This document shows, in pieces, positions 12,277 through 29,576 of a DNA stretch of 64,000 nt. The stretch is from Litomosoides sigmodontis. Lineage: Eukaryota; Nematoda; Chromadorea; Rhabditida; Onchocercidae. Numbering within the stretch: the first letter of the stretch is position 1; the number at the start of each line of letters is the position of its first letter. The notes beneath the pieces are model-generated. The model was not told where the DNA came from, ran no database searches, and was given only the letters and a program-made list of their open reading frames with translations. Made by a program: the position numbers and the translations under genes. The DNA lies in the NCBI GenBank assembly GCA_963070105.1, contig OY718806.1, forward strand, positions 9,925,690-9,989,689, read 5' to 3'.

Positions 12277-13328
12277 TCAAGTGCTAATGTCATTCTTTGT
12301 ATAACAAGCCAACCACATTTTACTGTGGATGGAAATGTATAATTTTATAAATCTGGTGAGAAAAATACGAAGTATGATACCTCTTGCAGAATCCAAACCG
12401 ATTTCTTCACTTTCAGAATTTGATCGCTCTTGCGCAAACATTTTTTTCAGTTCGCGTACAATTGCTTTCTTTCTCTTATTCTTTGCACCCTTCTCACGCA
12501 CTATCCGTTCCAACTGAGCATCATATGAATCTTCACCGTTCAGATGCCGATCTACTGCATGTTTTAACCTGTTGTGTTCGATTCAAGTTGAATACTAATG
12601 AGAAAATTCAAAATACACTTTCAGAGAGCTACGACATGTTGTCCAAACAATTGAACGAAGACATAGTATACCGCGGACAACTTGACATCCAGAACTCCAG
12701 TCTATTAAAAGTGTACAGCTATCTGGAACGGTATTTTTGGGCAGCAGGTGTACATGTTCGCTTAAGGTCATTGTTCCTTCCTCCAAAAATGATAAGTAAC
12801 TGTCACTACCCTGGAATAGAAGGCAATCCTCTACTCGCCACTCCGCTTGAAATATAGCGCCATCACCCAATAGACAATCTTAGTTCTTGAATTGTATTTC
12901 AATCTTTACCTTTCTTGAGCTATTTCAATATTCTTTTGCAGTAGCCTAGAATCATGAACTCGAACAACGACACCGGTAGGTACATGTTTGATCGTTACCG
13001 CATTTCTCGTCATATTTACCTTCTGTCCACCAGGTCCCCATCCGGAAATGTATTTCTAGAAAATATTGTAAATATATGTCCCTGCCCAACTTTCCAAGGA
13101 CGTAAATATAAATTTCCAGAGCACTAACTTTTCTCTATGAATGCTTTGCGGATACAAAGCAAGAGCGAGCGAAAACTAGACTATTAAAATGTAATAACTG
13201 CGGTGCACACTTGCCTGGACACAATCTTCAGACCGGATTACAGGGAAAACATAATTCTTTAGTTTTTGCTTTGCAGAACTGAAGCGCATTGAATTTGTAA
13301 GCAACCTAACTGAACATCGCAAAAACAT
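12277..13328 (-). CDS. MTRFR: Mitochondrial GGQ release-factor-like protein
   Basis: Family member of MTRFR/C12orf65, a codon-independent class I release-factor paralogue that helps rescue stalled mitochondrial ribosomes. Exons in transcript order: 13328-13215, 13055-12910, 12568-12277 (183 aa). Exon 1 encodes an Arg/Ser-rich N-terminus (MFLRCSVRLL...) typical of a mitochondrial presequence. Exon 2 opens with SGWGPGGQKVN; the GGQ at residues 47-49 is the peptidyl-tRNA hydrolysis motif. Exon 3 continues with the family's LNGEDS-like segment and a lysine-rich helix (KGAKNKRKKA), the expected ribosome-binding tail. No stop-codon-recognition domain is present, as in the family. Intron 1 has a GC donor (CAG|GCAAGT). 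The extreme C-terminus is uncertain: a GTATCA donor follows LDSAR, so a further exon could replace the last ~30 residues. Confidence 0.85.
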
Positions 13329-14950
13329 TGCCTGAGCTAGAAAGTCATCCTTCAAATATATTATTAAAATCATGAATCTCAGTGAGCCAATATCGTTATA
13401 TTTGAAAAAAAAAAAAAACAAAACGCGTACAGAATGCCGCTATCAATACAGATCCCCCCAACAGATCTTCCGCTTCGCCTTGTCATCAAGATTTTTCAAA
13501 AGAATTTTTCTTGCTAATACCGTCTATAATTGCAATATTTTCTTGCAAATTAAAAGAAAACGGAATCTATCGATGTATTCCTCGGTAGTTAACCACTAAA
13601 TATAGCACAGGTTAACAATATAAAATAATATTATTATATATCCAACATTGTTAGGTTATAAGCAATGCGAAATTAAGTCCTTGTAAGATTGTCACAATAC
13701 ATTGCTGCCAAATCTATATGATCATTTAATACGACATTCTGATTTGAGAGTTCACCACTATGATAATTAATAGAGCATCGTAATGTCAACTACTCAATCA
13801 GCTGGCAGATTACTAGGCTTCAGAATCTAATAGATTTGTGGAGTCGTTCAGATCAAGTGTCACATTTGCTGATGGTAACAACAAAACTACAACGAATGCA
13901 GACAGGTGTCGATTAGGTGCCTGAAATTAGTTATAATGCTAGCCGTTAAATCACCTCGTTCGATTGTAAGAAGTATTAATCAAAAACTGGAGTATATGCA
14001 TACTTTAAATGGATGGTAGTTTTTGAAGAATAGGATGACAAGACACGTGACCATACAACTGATAAATTATTTTCGCACAATTTGCATGCATTGTTAAACA
14101 ATCTTTTCGTACAATATGCATATAGAATCAAACTAACTGATAAATAATAATTAAATAAGGAAGATTATGTGAAAGTTAGGTTGCGAAACTTATGCATTTT
14201 CAAAAAATTCAAAAAAAACATTTCAAAATTAAAATTTTTGACATATATAAAATAAACAAAACAAAAAAAATGAACCGCGAGAAAAAAGAATAGTGACGAC
14301 TCCAAAACGGATTGCTATCGCTATTTAGATGTCTTCCATATCACATTTTCTATTATCCGGAAATGACTTAAAACTTTTTTAAATCCAAATTACTTCAAGT
14401 TGAATATAATAACACATTAGCTGAGGTAAAGGAAACAGCAATAACAATATGAAAACAATGCACAACATCCGTCAGTGTAGTGAACGAAGATGCAGAGATC
14501 GTAAAATTATTGACATATTGTAAGGATTCGAAAAAAACAGTGGAGCAAATAGCATTCCTAAAATTTTCCAGATATGATCCATTTTTGAGGATACTTTTTT
14601 CATAACATGTAATAGTTCCAACGGTATCAAAATTATTCGCACCCAAAAAGCGGACAATTGTGTAAGGGAGGAAGAGCATCACTATTTCGACTGGAACAAG
14701 CACCAATTACTAAGAATATAGTGGATTTAGAAAACGAGTTTCAAAACATTCTGAAAATAATGCCCTGTCAAAACTTAGAATGGGGTCGGAAATGCTAACA
14801 TAAACGTTAAAAAAAAAGCTAACATATTTTCACAAGTTTTAGGACGGTATACAAAAAAATAATGACTGCGCTCATTTAGAAAGAATGCACGTTAACTTCA
14901 AAAGCATACACATAGATTTTAATGAACAGACCTGAATATCACAACTATTG
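13329..14950. other. Intergenic region between MTRFR-like gene and NAMPT
   Basis: AT-rich, with a poly-A run near 13405. Minus-strand frames at 14395-14706 lack splice context or a recognisable motif. No gene seen. It lies downstream of NAMPT and upstream of the MTRFR-like gene on the same strand; at 1.6 kb it is too long for a standard nematode operon spacer. Confidence 0.5.
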
Positions 14951-18714
<3,764 letters not shown>

Positions 18715-20608
18715 GCAGTAAATAACTGTCTCTGAAACACCGATACACTTCAATCTTAGCACAGTGCAACAACGCCTACCGAAAACACCACACGAAACAC
18801 AACGCAAACCTACTGAACCTTCCAGACCTAATGCAATCCAATTATCACGGCCTGAATTACACAATCGTTAAATCCCTTTCAAGGCTTTTTTTGCCGCAGA
18901 CTTTGCGACAGCCTCTAATGGGATTAAATTCGAAAGCCGATTTCGAATATTTCAACATTCATCGAAATCATCTACTTAGCAGAAAATCTTCCAACTAAAA
19001 AACCTCGTTGCAGAAAAAGCGTGAATAACGGAATTTTAATTTTAAGGGCTACTATGATAAGCTTTATACTGCATACTAATAACAACGTTGGCCACAGCGT
19101 TCGGTTTACAATCATGTGAGACACCATGAGAATACTGCAGCGCATGGACCCACCAAATCCTATTGATAAGAGATTTTTCCTAATAATTTAAAATTAATTA
19201 CATAGCTATCAGGAAACGATAATCGAAAATTTCAATTCAACCAAGGAAGTTTATAATGGAACTGTTTGCGTGATGTTTGTAGGCAATTATAATTGTTCAT
19301 ATTAAATAGGTAAAATTAATGAATTAATAATTACCCTTTGACCAAAACATGCACCTCTTACATAGCTTAGAACTCGAACCCAATAGTTGCCTTCAAATTT
19401 TAAATTTAATTGAAAAGAACTGTTAAAAGTTGTTTTTTAATTGAGCTCGAGTTTAAAAAAAAAATGCATGAAATTTACACAACTTTCGAATGCTTTAATT
19501 AGGCAAAAATTTGAACGAGTATAATGGATGAAAATCAGCCTAAAAATAATGAAATCATCAAATAACGATATCGTTGTTGATAGATATGAGTGATTGTAGT
19601 GATGATGAAAGAAAAGTAAGAATGGTTGAACTTTCTTCACAACATTTACTGCTTTAAACTCATCAACCCGTGATAGGATGGAGGGGCACACGGTGAGTCA
19701 GAATGATGAAAATACGTTGCTTACGGAGGCGTAAAGTTAGGCGAACACATGTGTGATAGTCAAAAATATCACACTTTCAACCAATTTGCGAGAGCATCTT
19801 GTCAATACACCGCATTAAGTACCGTTTTTTAGAAGAGAAACACAAACATAACATCCAATTGATCGATTTGATGATAGGAACACGTTACGGTCGAATTGTC
19901 TCTTTCTTTTTTTATCGTTGATATAAAATAATTTTTTTATAAGTATGGATAAAACTTGGAAGGTAATGATATTATTATTACACGACTACACCCATTCGTG
20001 CTATTGATAGATAGATAGTTTATCATAACAACCAAGAGCTGAAATTTGACAGCTGTACGTTTTTTATGAAAAATATAGCGAGATAAAGGGAGAGAGAGAA
20101 AGAGAGGGAGAGAGAGAGAGAAAAAGGAAGCATTAACCTAAGATTTCATGGGTAATGAATAAAAAGTTTTTAACAGCGGGAACAGGAATATTAGCAACAT
20201 GTAGAGATGACATTCTCTTGATTTAAGAGAATGAAAAATAAAAACAAAAAGAAAAAAGAACATGCAACGACACAAAAAAATATAACTGAAAAACATAACA
20301 AACACGGCACACCAACGATTGAACTCTAACCAACCATCGTCTTATTAATAATCACACTTTGAAATCAGTAGAAAAAATCAATGCGCAAAGCAAATAAAAG
20401 TATATGGTTTTATTTTCATTTACTTTGAAAATGCCAAATCAGTTGTTTAATACAAATTACAAAAGCGTAATAATAAATCAATAGATATAAATATTTATTG
20501 ATAAATTATCACTTACTAAGAATTTTACTCCACAACAGGGCAGCCAAAACAGAACTACACATCAAAATTTTCTAGAATGAACATGTGAATTATCACTTTT
20601 TTAGCAAA
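18715..20608. other. Intergenic region between NAMPT and RFK
   Basis: No exon supported. It holds a GA-rich tract at 20091-20125. The minus frame at 19437-19691 shows no domain. It lies upstream of NAMPT and downstream of RFK on the same strand, so it should contain NAMPT's promoter or trans-splice acceptor. Confidence 0.5.
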
Positions 20609-22472
20609 TCACTGAAAAAAGAAAGCAGACTTTCTATAGAATGCTGTTCCAGGAGCTGATAATAATTCCTCTGCCATCGATACATCGTTATTTATAGCTG
20701 TTTTCAGCTCATCTAAAAGCTTTTATCATTCAGTATCTTTAATTAGTCATTTTGATAAGAGGTGATGTAGTGTTTGCGCAAAAAAAAGTTGGGCAATATG
20801 TTTCAGCAAAAATTTAGCAAGGAAAAAAAAGATAAAAATGAACAAAAAGAAAACCCAAAGAATTAAATGCAGCCATAGGACGCAGAAATCCAATCAAAAC
20901 AGCACGGACTTCGGCACCATAAAAATCTTCTTCAAAATCATGAAGTATATGAACTTCCTGAAATTCATGAAATTACGAATAATGTCGTTTTTGGAGTATT
21001 GTAATCGAATAATCATGTTCAACAGATTTCATAATCGAAACTTTACTAACGATTTAATCGCTCACAATGAAAAAAGAAAAATAGGTGAAAAAATGTGCGC
21101 TACACACGACATACAATGGTTTTCCGTTCATTTCTGAAGTGTGGATTCCACCCGATGCTTGTTACCATCCCATATACTTCACCATGGTTAACATTTGCAA
21201 AACCATAAAAAACACCACATGGAAAATGAGAAGGAAGACGCGAAATGGCATGGTCATCCATATTTGCTGTAAACATCTAATTCTCACTCATTCCAAAATG
21301 TCGCACATTTTTGAAAGCAAATGATCATAATGACAACGACATTTTTCTTAATGTTACCGGACTGCTTTTTGATCTTGGCATTATCTTCATAATTTAACGC
21401 CAAAAATACTCAATATCTGGAAATCCTAAATAAAATTGGTATAAAAAATTTAATATTTATATACTGCAAAAATATGTTCAAAGATCCATTACACTGGAAG
21501 AAAATGAAAGGATCATGTGTGTAGTGTGCATGAGCGTAGTACGTATATCATGAAATGTTAGCACAAAAGCTCAAAGTCATGAGCGAAATGTTAGCATAAA
21601 ACTTCCTGAATTACAAAGTAGAGGGCATACCAGCGCAAAAAAGTATTTTACAGAACTTCAGACCACAAAATGGTATAAATTGTTAGAGATATGCTCTCCA
21701 ATTTGAATAATTTCGAAATATGAATGAAAGTTTTTCTTCATTCCTCCCATTCCAGGTTATTCTCTCATGCTTTGCCAACTTACACGAAGATTTATAAAAC
21801 GTCATCAATTTTTTTCAGCAGCAAATTTAATTACTAATTTCCGTTGCACTTCTATAATACAATAGGAACTCTACCAAATTCTATTTACCAACATTAATTT
21901 TGATCGGAAAATGCAACGATGAAATCAGCGAAGCGTACCGGTAGGGCAGCCCAGTTTCCGACCACCACGACCAAATCCAACGACAACAGTTCCATGAAAA
22001 TAAAACGGATAAAGATCTGGAAGAAATGATTGTAATATATTTTATTGTACAAAATCAATAAATATTTCAAGCAAGAATAATATAAAGAAATGCAGAAATT
22101 TGGAATCGGACATATAAACAACACATAACAAATAATATAGAAGGAGAAGGAATGCGAAAAAAGTCATATTAAGGCAATTTGAATTCCCATCTAGAAATTC
22201 TGAAAATTTCCCTTTGCACTCCTGGTGAGTTCAAAATACCATATTTTCGATATTCCAAATAACATAACTATGGGGACCCATATTGAATGATGACTTTTTA
22301 CTTATACAATTCATGCGTGCATAGAACTGTCACATAAACAGGATTGTAAAATTTCGACTTGGAATTTTCAACACCAACCAGCTGTAGCGTGCTCTTCGAT
22401 TACTTCCTCCTCATTTGTACCACTCATAATTATTTCGGAATTCTTGCTACAGTTCTTCTGATTTGGAACCAT
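20609..22472 (-). CDS. RFK: Riboflavin kinase
   Basis: Phosphorylates riboflavin to FMN using ATP, the first step to FMN and FAD. Exons: 22472-22379, 22016-21939, 21266-21115, 20957-20855, 20712-20609 (176 aa). All exons are too short or interrupted to stand out as long frames. Signatures in order: GFGRGGRKLGCPTAN (residues about 45-59; the PTAN motif binds metal and ATP), PCGVFYGFANV, MVTSIGWNP, then E-x-H (EVHIL; Glu109 is the expected catalytic base), HDFEEDFYG, VLIGFLRP and a C-terminal helix. The family is usually about 150-160 aa; the extra length is an N-terminal acidic stretch. The ATG at 22472 is the first in frame; the frame is open for 13 further codons upstream. A noncoding exon ending at 22884 may be its 5' UTR. 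Confidence 0.93.
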
Positions 22473-22883
22473 CCTTAATTCTTCCTTCGCAAATGTCAGC
22501 AAGAAGGTTTCCTATCTGCAATAATACTGATAATGAAAAGTTTTAACGATCCCTCCTCCCCCTTCTATAAGGAAGAGTATATAGATTGCAGACAGACAAG
22601 CGCAACTTATAGCATTTCGTAAATCATCCTGACTAACAAGGTTATACCAAAATAAACAACGTTGAAATCTAAAGCATCCAATCAAAAATACGGTGAGACT
22701 TTGCATATTCAGCAGGTGTACTCTTTCTTATTCAACTACAACTGAACATTGTGTGTGTTTCAAATCTCACGGGAATTGTAAAATTTAAAATGAAATCGTA
22801 TTTGGGTTTGAAACTTACTTACCTCTTAACTTTTAAAAGTTTTAAAATGAAGAAAAAGTAAAGTTTACACAAAATACACTTAC

Positions 22884-23100
22884 TTGCTCAAAACATCACA
22901 AAACCACAGTTTTCAAGCAAGAGTGATCGAAGTGACACAGTTGTTGCACAACAGGACCTTGTCGAAGACGAAGTGATGGAGCTTCTAACTCAACAGTTTT
23001 GTGGGCTTTTGCTTTGTTGGACGTGGTTGTCAGTGTTGTTCCGCCACATTCATCGAATCATCCTTAGCGCAATCAGCTAGTGCCATTCTTCTTTATTTAT
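22884..23100 (-). other. Possible 5' untranslated exon of RFK with a short upstream ORF
   Basis: On the minus strand a strong donor (GAGCAA|GTAAGTG) closes at 22884. Upstream of it is a 19-codon ORF (ATG at 23086, MALADCAKDD..., stop near 23030). Acceptors near 22525 could link this exon to RFK. The plus strand of the same stretch is also open for about 50 codons after a CCACAG, so strand and role are not decided by sequence alone. Confidence 0.25.
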
Positions 23101-23362
23101 AAGTTTGATAAGGAAAAATCGAAATGGTAGAATGTTGTTAAAATGATAGTTTTGGATTTATGTCCATAATTCTAGATGAGTGTTAATTTCTCTTTTGTTT
23201 CGTAAAGTCGAAAGTTCTTCTGGAATTTATGCATAAATCACTAGTGCCTACGTTATATACATATTTCTACACGTATTTGTGTAATCCATGAAACACAAAT
23301 GCATGCGAGCATACTTACAGTTAATGTTTTGAAGCTAATTTATTTGTTATAGCGTGGTTGCT

Positions 23363-25748
23363 ATGATCAGTGAAGATGGTGGCAATAATTACCTGAGTAA
23401 GTACCCTCAAGAGGGCGATACGTGCCCGGCTGAAAATAGCACAGTCACTGTAGGTTTTTAAAATGAGCTTTCTGCTTTTGTATTTAATATCTTAATTTCG
23501 CGTATAATGTGTGCTGCTGGGAAGATTTAACACTGTCAACTGTCAGTTGTTATTTAGGGCAGTAAATTGCGCTGAATGGTTGAGATTCTAATCCATACAG
23601 TGTCTCTAGGTCAGTTTTAGGATAATGCGGAAAGGCTTTTGGCAGATGGAAATAACGCGCCAGAGGCGAATGCCGTAATTCGAAAACCTATTCTGGAGCA
23701 AGATAGGTTTCTTCCCATTGGTATGCATATTCTTTTATGTAGACACGAGCATCCTCATTGTTTGCATACATGGTATTTTTTTGTAGCAAATATATCCCGG
23801 TTGATGAAAAATGTGATCCCTCGTTCCGGAAAAGTTGCTAAGGATGCGAAAGAATGCGTCCAAGAATGTGTTTCCGAGTTTATTTCTTTCATTACATCCG
23901 AAGCTTGTGATCGCTGTCTTAATGTAAGTGTATTTTACGTTAAAAATTTCGAAATCAAGTTGGTAATAGTATAAATGTTCAGCGTTTTATCACGGAGTGT
24001 TTCAGACGGTGATATTGTGTCGTTCTACAGTGCAAATTTGTAGGTAACAGTGCCATTATTGAAAATTTTGAGAAGAGTAAAATTGGATCACAGTTAATTT
24101 ATCTTGTTGAAGTTATGCTAGCTATGGAGTAGTATTTGTATATTTTAAGTGTACTTGAAAGTGAGATTTGCAGGAGAAAAGGAAAACAATAACAGGTGAA
24201 GATATCATTGGAGCATTTGCTGCGCTTGGTTTTGATAATTATGTTGAACCGCTGACGGCATATGTGAGGAAGTAAATGGATTTTATCTTATTTTCTGTGC
24301 ATAGTATTAAACCCTAACTTAGTACAAAGACATATAAAGAGATGTATAATCGTTATTCCACGGTAGACTTATAAGCATTTTAGATTTCGCGAAGCTTTTC
24401 GTGGCGATCGTAACAGTGAAACACTTCTTACTGACCATCCTGGATCTCAGTCATCCCTTGCAGTTGGTTTCGTTAACATTATATTTCTTTTCATTGCATG
24501 CTATTTAACAGCCGAAATATTCTTAGTCGTTTTTTACTGTCACTCTTAATTTCAGCAAAAAATGAATGCTCGTGAGTCAAATGAATCCGCTACATCTGGT
24601 GTTTTTACCATCCAGAGTGAACCGATGCCATCATCAAATGCATGCGCTCCACAAATTATTTTTGCAGGTATGAGAACGTACTTGTTTTTTTTTTAACCCT
24701 TGGGAGTTTTAGTTTCAAGATAAGTGAGAACACTATCAAACTAGAGTTTTTAGGTGAGAACACTAGAATTTACTGTAGGGAATATAATTTTATAATTTTT
24801 ATAGGGGAAGAAGACCCGGAGGGTGCAATACGAGTAGTGAGTACAGGAAACGTGCAGCATTTGCAGCTTTTAATGGATCCCTCTACTGGCCAACATTACA
24901 TTAACGTGGAAAATCCTAATGGAACGCAGCAACTTTTACCTGTTCAGGTGAATCGCGTAATTTATAAATGTATGCCTTTTTGAAGCAAATGGTAAATTTC
25001 ATGGATTTCATAGGTTTGATCAAGTTATTTGTATTTTATGCGGTAACAATCACCGTTTCTGCAGGTAACAGCAGTTGCTGACTCTTCTGCTTTACCGTTA
25101 GCCTTAGCTTGCCAGGATGTGCAGGATTTAACGGATGGCAAGGCGTCTGACAAAGAAGTACCCAATTTCTCGACAAAAACCGAGTACCGAACACCACTAC
25201 CGAAATCTGAAAACATAGCTTCGACATCGTATAAGGAATTAAGTTATTCTGTCAATAGTTCTTTGTCCGAACTTAAGATATCAACATTGTTTTCCAAACG
25301 AAGTTGTAAATAACTTTTCATCATACCATATTTTTGTAACGCGTTGAATAATATCTAACACAATCTTCATGAATTCCTTTTTCAATCCTTAGAACGAAGT
25401 TTTTTTCAATCTCTGAGACCAACTCTTTTGTCTCCTTTGTAATTAGATTAGTAATAGCTTTGCATAACATTTTAAGTATTTAAATAGATTTTTTCTGCCT
25501 TAATTCATAACGTGCTATTTTAGGTATCTCAACGGCATGCAGTAGAACAGTCCAGGAGTGGTGCTTATAATTTGAAGCATAGTTCTTCCGAACCTTCGAC
25601 AACAAATCAACACAAGCAGCGAGTGCCATATGTTGGTAATATGAGATCATTTGGACACCACAGTGATAATGACACATCCGATAGTGGTACTCGGGAGCCA
25701 CCAAGAAAACGATCTCATGAGAGCGTTGATTACATTACTTTTGAGTGA
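23363..25748 (+). CDS. nfyb-1: NF-YB, histone-fold subunit of the CCAAT-binding factor
   Basis: Subunit of the trimeric NF-Y transcription factor; pairs with NF-YC and then NF-YA to bind CCAAT boxes in promoters. Exons: 23363-23449, 23621-23720, 23787-23923, 24174-24271, 24384-24462, 24556-24667, 24805-24947, 25065-25250, 25524-25748 (388 aa). The histone fold covers about residues 55-145 and is almost textbook: [61 protein letters not shown]. After it comes a long polar tail with Gln/Ser-rich segments and a basic cluster ([11 protein letters not shown]) near the C-terminus, unlike the short plant forms. The donor of exon 8 is taken as TCT|GTCAAT because it keeps phase; a different donor would change only the tail. 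The gene is divergent from RFK, about 0.9 kb away. Confidence 0.95.
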
Positions 25749-28700
25749 GGATGTGTTACTGGATCGCACTGTAAATATTTTTGTTAACTGGATCTGGCCG
25801 AAGTTGAAGAAGCGATCGAGCAAAGTGCTCGATCTTACTTGACCTTTGTCTTACTGTTTTCGTATTTGGTTCATTTCTTCTTATCCTACGATTTGCGCCT
25901 TGCTACTATTTCTCTACCTCCTGCCTCACCGTTTCTCCCCCTTCCATCTATCGAACAATACCAATTGTATTGTGTAGTTATTCATCCTCTTCATTTTGAA
26001 ACCTGTTGAACTCTCAGAGCGAATTGGTTTTTTCACCATTTTTCCTCCTCAAAGTAATTTTTTCCATTCTTTGAATTTCGTTGCCTTTTATGTTGCAATT
26101 TTTTCTTTAGTAATGTCCTTTCAAAGTCATTTTAAATGCTTCCAAACGCTAACTTCAACTGGAAAGAGAACTGACATCATTAGTATAAATCTTTTCATGT
26201 CTACGTAATCACAATTTTTTAAGGTGAATACCAATGTTCATTTTTCAATGATACTAATGCATCTACACGATAATTTTGATGTTGGATTTTCTGTGCAAAG
26301 TTTAATTTATTTTGCAGAATACACAAAAAAATGAGAAATAGAATAAGTTTAATTTCAGAAGGCGGTATTTCTCTCGTTTTTTCTACAAGTCAGGCTGCAA
26401 CTAAGTTTTGGAATTTCATTTGTGTGCGTTCTTTACAATTGTTGAAAGCGAAAATTACTGTTTCGTTCGTTTGAGTGTATATCCATGTTTTCAAGGTTGA
26501 AACCCAGAAATATGGATGCTCGTCCGCATTTGTTACGCTTTTTGGTCATTGCCTACTGTTATAAGTGCAGCATCGCCAGCTGTTATTTCGTTGGGACAGG
26601 CTTAGAAGCAATTTTCTTCTAGATTTGTGCAAAGTTTTTTATGTTTATGCGAAATTATTATATTTGGAGGATCACTTTGTTTTTCATTTGTCAGTTTTCA
26701 TGTCATTTCATCCTTGAATCACAGTTTGCATGAATAGTTTTGAATAATTTTAAGTATTGTGTTCAACATTAATAACTGTAGGATTTTATACTGAGCAAGA
26801 TAATTGACGTTTGATTCGTTCTTGCTATCAGCATTCTGTTTTGTACCAAACGTCAAATTGATCTGCTTTCAGAAGGATTACTTGTAGTTATCTAATTAAT
26901 TTCAAGAGGCTTTCTACTCTAAAATTACTAGGTAACTTTACCATTCATCCAATAGCCTATCTGTTGTAAGTAAACAACTTAATCTAACTTGGCAAAGCAG
27001 GAAGGTACATCTTTGTTTCATGTATATCCGTCACCTTGCAAAACGCTGAATTCCTTTATATCGGACGGTTGCTGCTCAGAACTCCATATTCACGAATTTC
27101 TTTGGAAATTGTTTCGTTACCAGCGGATCATGATTTTCTGCACACATTCATGAAGAAATTAGTAAAAATTTTTTGAAAACATCTCTAAAACATTTTCAAA
27201 AGAGTGGAGAATAGGTTTTCATAATTCTGGTCTACTGTTGCTGCAACTTGTAAATACGATTGAATGCTTTTAAGCAATGATAGAAGTAAGCACCTAATGA
27301 ATGAGCTAAAAAATGGTTATCATTTGTTGGATTATTTACATTTTCCAACCAAATAATTTAATAAATGCTTCTTGGTGATATCCTGAAAATTCATTTCCAT
27401 TAGGAATTTAGGCTGTTGTGGGTTATGGGGGCGATTTTTGTTCCTGTAACATAATGTAACAGGCAACACAATGTAATGTAATGTAACATTTGACTCAATT
27501 TCGTAAATCTTATTGTTTCAATCATCAGTTCCTTGGAATAATTGTTTTTTGCTATCCAAATTTTCGTGCCATTTTTTTCGCAAAGAAATTTTTTGACAAT
27601 TTCCAACACCAGACAATAAAATGACTGAATTCCTTGTATTTTTTTTGAAATTCTTTGAATCTCTTTTAAAATGAAATAAAATTAAATTTTTTTTTCAACT
27701 TCAAATAGTTCTTCACTGATCCACTTCCTTTGGATGAATTCGCTGTCATCATTTTCCAGGCAGTAGTGGGATCAAATTACATAAAATAATTTAAGTCATA
27801 GAATGTTAAGTATTTACAGGTGGAAACAAAGCTCGAAGATTCCGTAATCATAAATTTCCTAGTTTTCGTGTCTCGTAAGGTATTCTCATTTCCACTCGTC
27901 CGAATTGATTTCGAAATCCTTCAATTTTTTTCTTTTTTTTATCATGAGACTTCCCTTTCCCATTTGTCATTTACCATAATCAACTTTAATCTTCACTTCT
28001 ATCCTTGCATTTTCTCATTTTATTCATCTTTTTAACAATAATTTCCACTACAATATATTTCATTTCACATCTTGAGAATTTTGCAGCAGGTACAATTAGT
28101 TGCCTCGATCGCTGCATAACAGTCATTTTTTTTTTTTTAAAAAAAAAAAGTGGCAGCTGCGAAAAGTTGTAACTAGTGAGTGGAAGGAACAACAACGTAT
28201 TACTCACTGCTTCACTTCACAGCATAATGATGTCTGGTTTAAAAAAAAAAAACAAATGAAAAAGCATTTGATAGCTATCTCTACTTCAAATGATAATTTA
28301 GCTGATTTTACAAATAGTTCTATGAACTAATTATAAGAATTATTTATAACTTTAATTTAATATAAATTTATAAGCAACAGATGAAAGTAATATCAAAAGT
28401 AAATTCATTCAAGTTTTAAGAGATTGCAAAAAAAATCTTTGAATATTCAAAAATAAAAAAAAAAGTATTTAAAAAGATTTTTGTGGTGCTGTAATTCGAA
28501 ACCCCATCATACTTCTCATTAAGTTTAATTGATTAACTTATTTATGCTTATATGTCTTTAAAATTTAGACAATAATTGAACTTTAATGTGTTGCATTACT
28601 CCTCAATATACACTCTCATTTTGAGTGTTCGTCATTTTTTTCACAAGCAATAAAATGATTTATTTTTGCTGATATGATTTTCTCTCTTTTTCACTTATTT

Positions 28701-29560
28701 ATTTTCAATTTAACATTATTCATTAACTACTTGTGATACTTGTTGTGTAACTACATGTACGAAAACTTCACTTTGGAAGCTTTTTTCTGAACTGAAAGCT
28801 GCGGAAGAGGTCGAAAAGGAGGAAGCGAAGAAGTGAGGAGAGAATATTACTCGTTCATAAGAAAAAAAATTCTTGATTTCAATTATTATGAAAAAATTTT
28901 AATTTGAATATAGTTTTGATGTTAGAGATTGAATTAACAGGTCACAAATGAAACATATCCCTAAATGATTAATTGGATAATTGGGTAAATTAATTTTTTT
29001 ATCCCTATCTTTCATTCATTTTCACTAATTAATGTCATTAGCTAACTCAATTAATCAAATATAATATCAGACGAGGTGAAGAAGACGTTATGATGTCCAT
29101 TTATCAGTAAATAGTTATTTGATTTTCAATTAAATTCATCAATCGTATACGTTTACTTCATCCAAAACGTAATTTAGCACAACTGTATTACGAGGAAACG
29201 TAAGTGTATTTTAACAGTATAAAGCAAAATGTTTGAATAAAAATAATTAACTCGTAGCTTTTTTTTGCCTTTTTTTTTAAAAAAAAAAAATTGGCTTAAC
29301 GCATATTGCTTGTAAGAGGGAGCAAGGAAGACAACCGATTGAACGATGGGAAAATGAAGTGACAAATTTAACGTTTTGTAATTAACTAATCATCAACAAG
29401 CAACAGCCAAACCCCGCTAAACTAACCTTTCCATTCCTGGTCACAATGAGTGATAATGATAGTGATAGCGTAATGATGATCGTGATAACTAGAACAATGG
29501 TGGTGATAACCATGATCGTCTATTTGTCACGCCTACTTTCCATTCACTATGTGTGCACTA
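25749..29560. other. Region with no assignable gene
   Basis: Mostly AT-rich noncoding sequence; its first part probably holds the NF-YB 3' UTR. Runs of T followed directly by runs of A occur at about 28127-28150 and 29267-29290. An exon-like stretch at 28795-28836 is listed separately. No domain or consistent exon chain was found on either strand. Confidence 0.5.
28795..28836 (+). other. Orphan exon-like frame
   Basis: A short charged frame (ELKAAEEVEKEEAKK then stop) follows a possible AG acceptor. Its coding-like composition stands out against the AT-rich surroundings, but no upstream exon could be linked to it. It could be a chance frame, a relic, or the last exon of a gene I did not detect. 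Confidence 0.15.
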
Positions 29561-29572
29561 TCCCTCTTGCCT

Positions 29573-29576
<4 letters not shown>

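Noticed and set aside
14395..14706. 103-codon minus frame between MTRFR-like gene and NAMPT
   Set aside because: It is hydrophobic and AT-driven, with no splice context or motif, and overlaps a second unrelated open frame.
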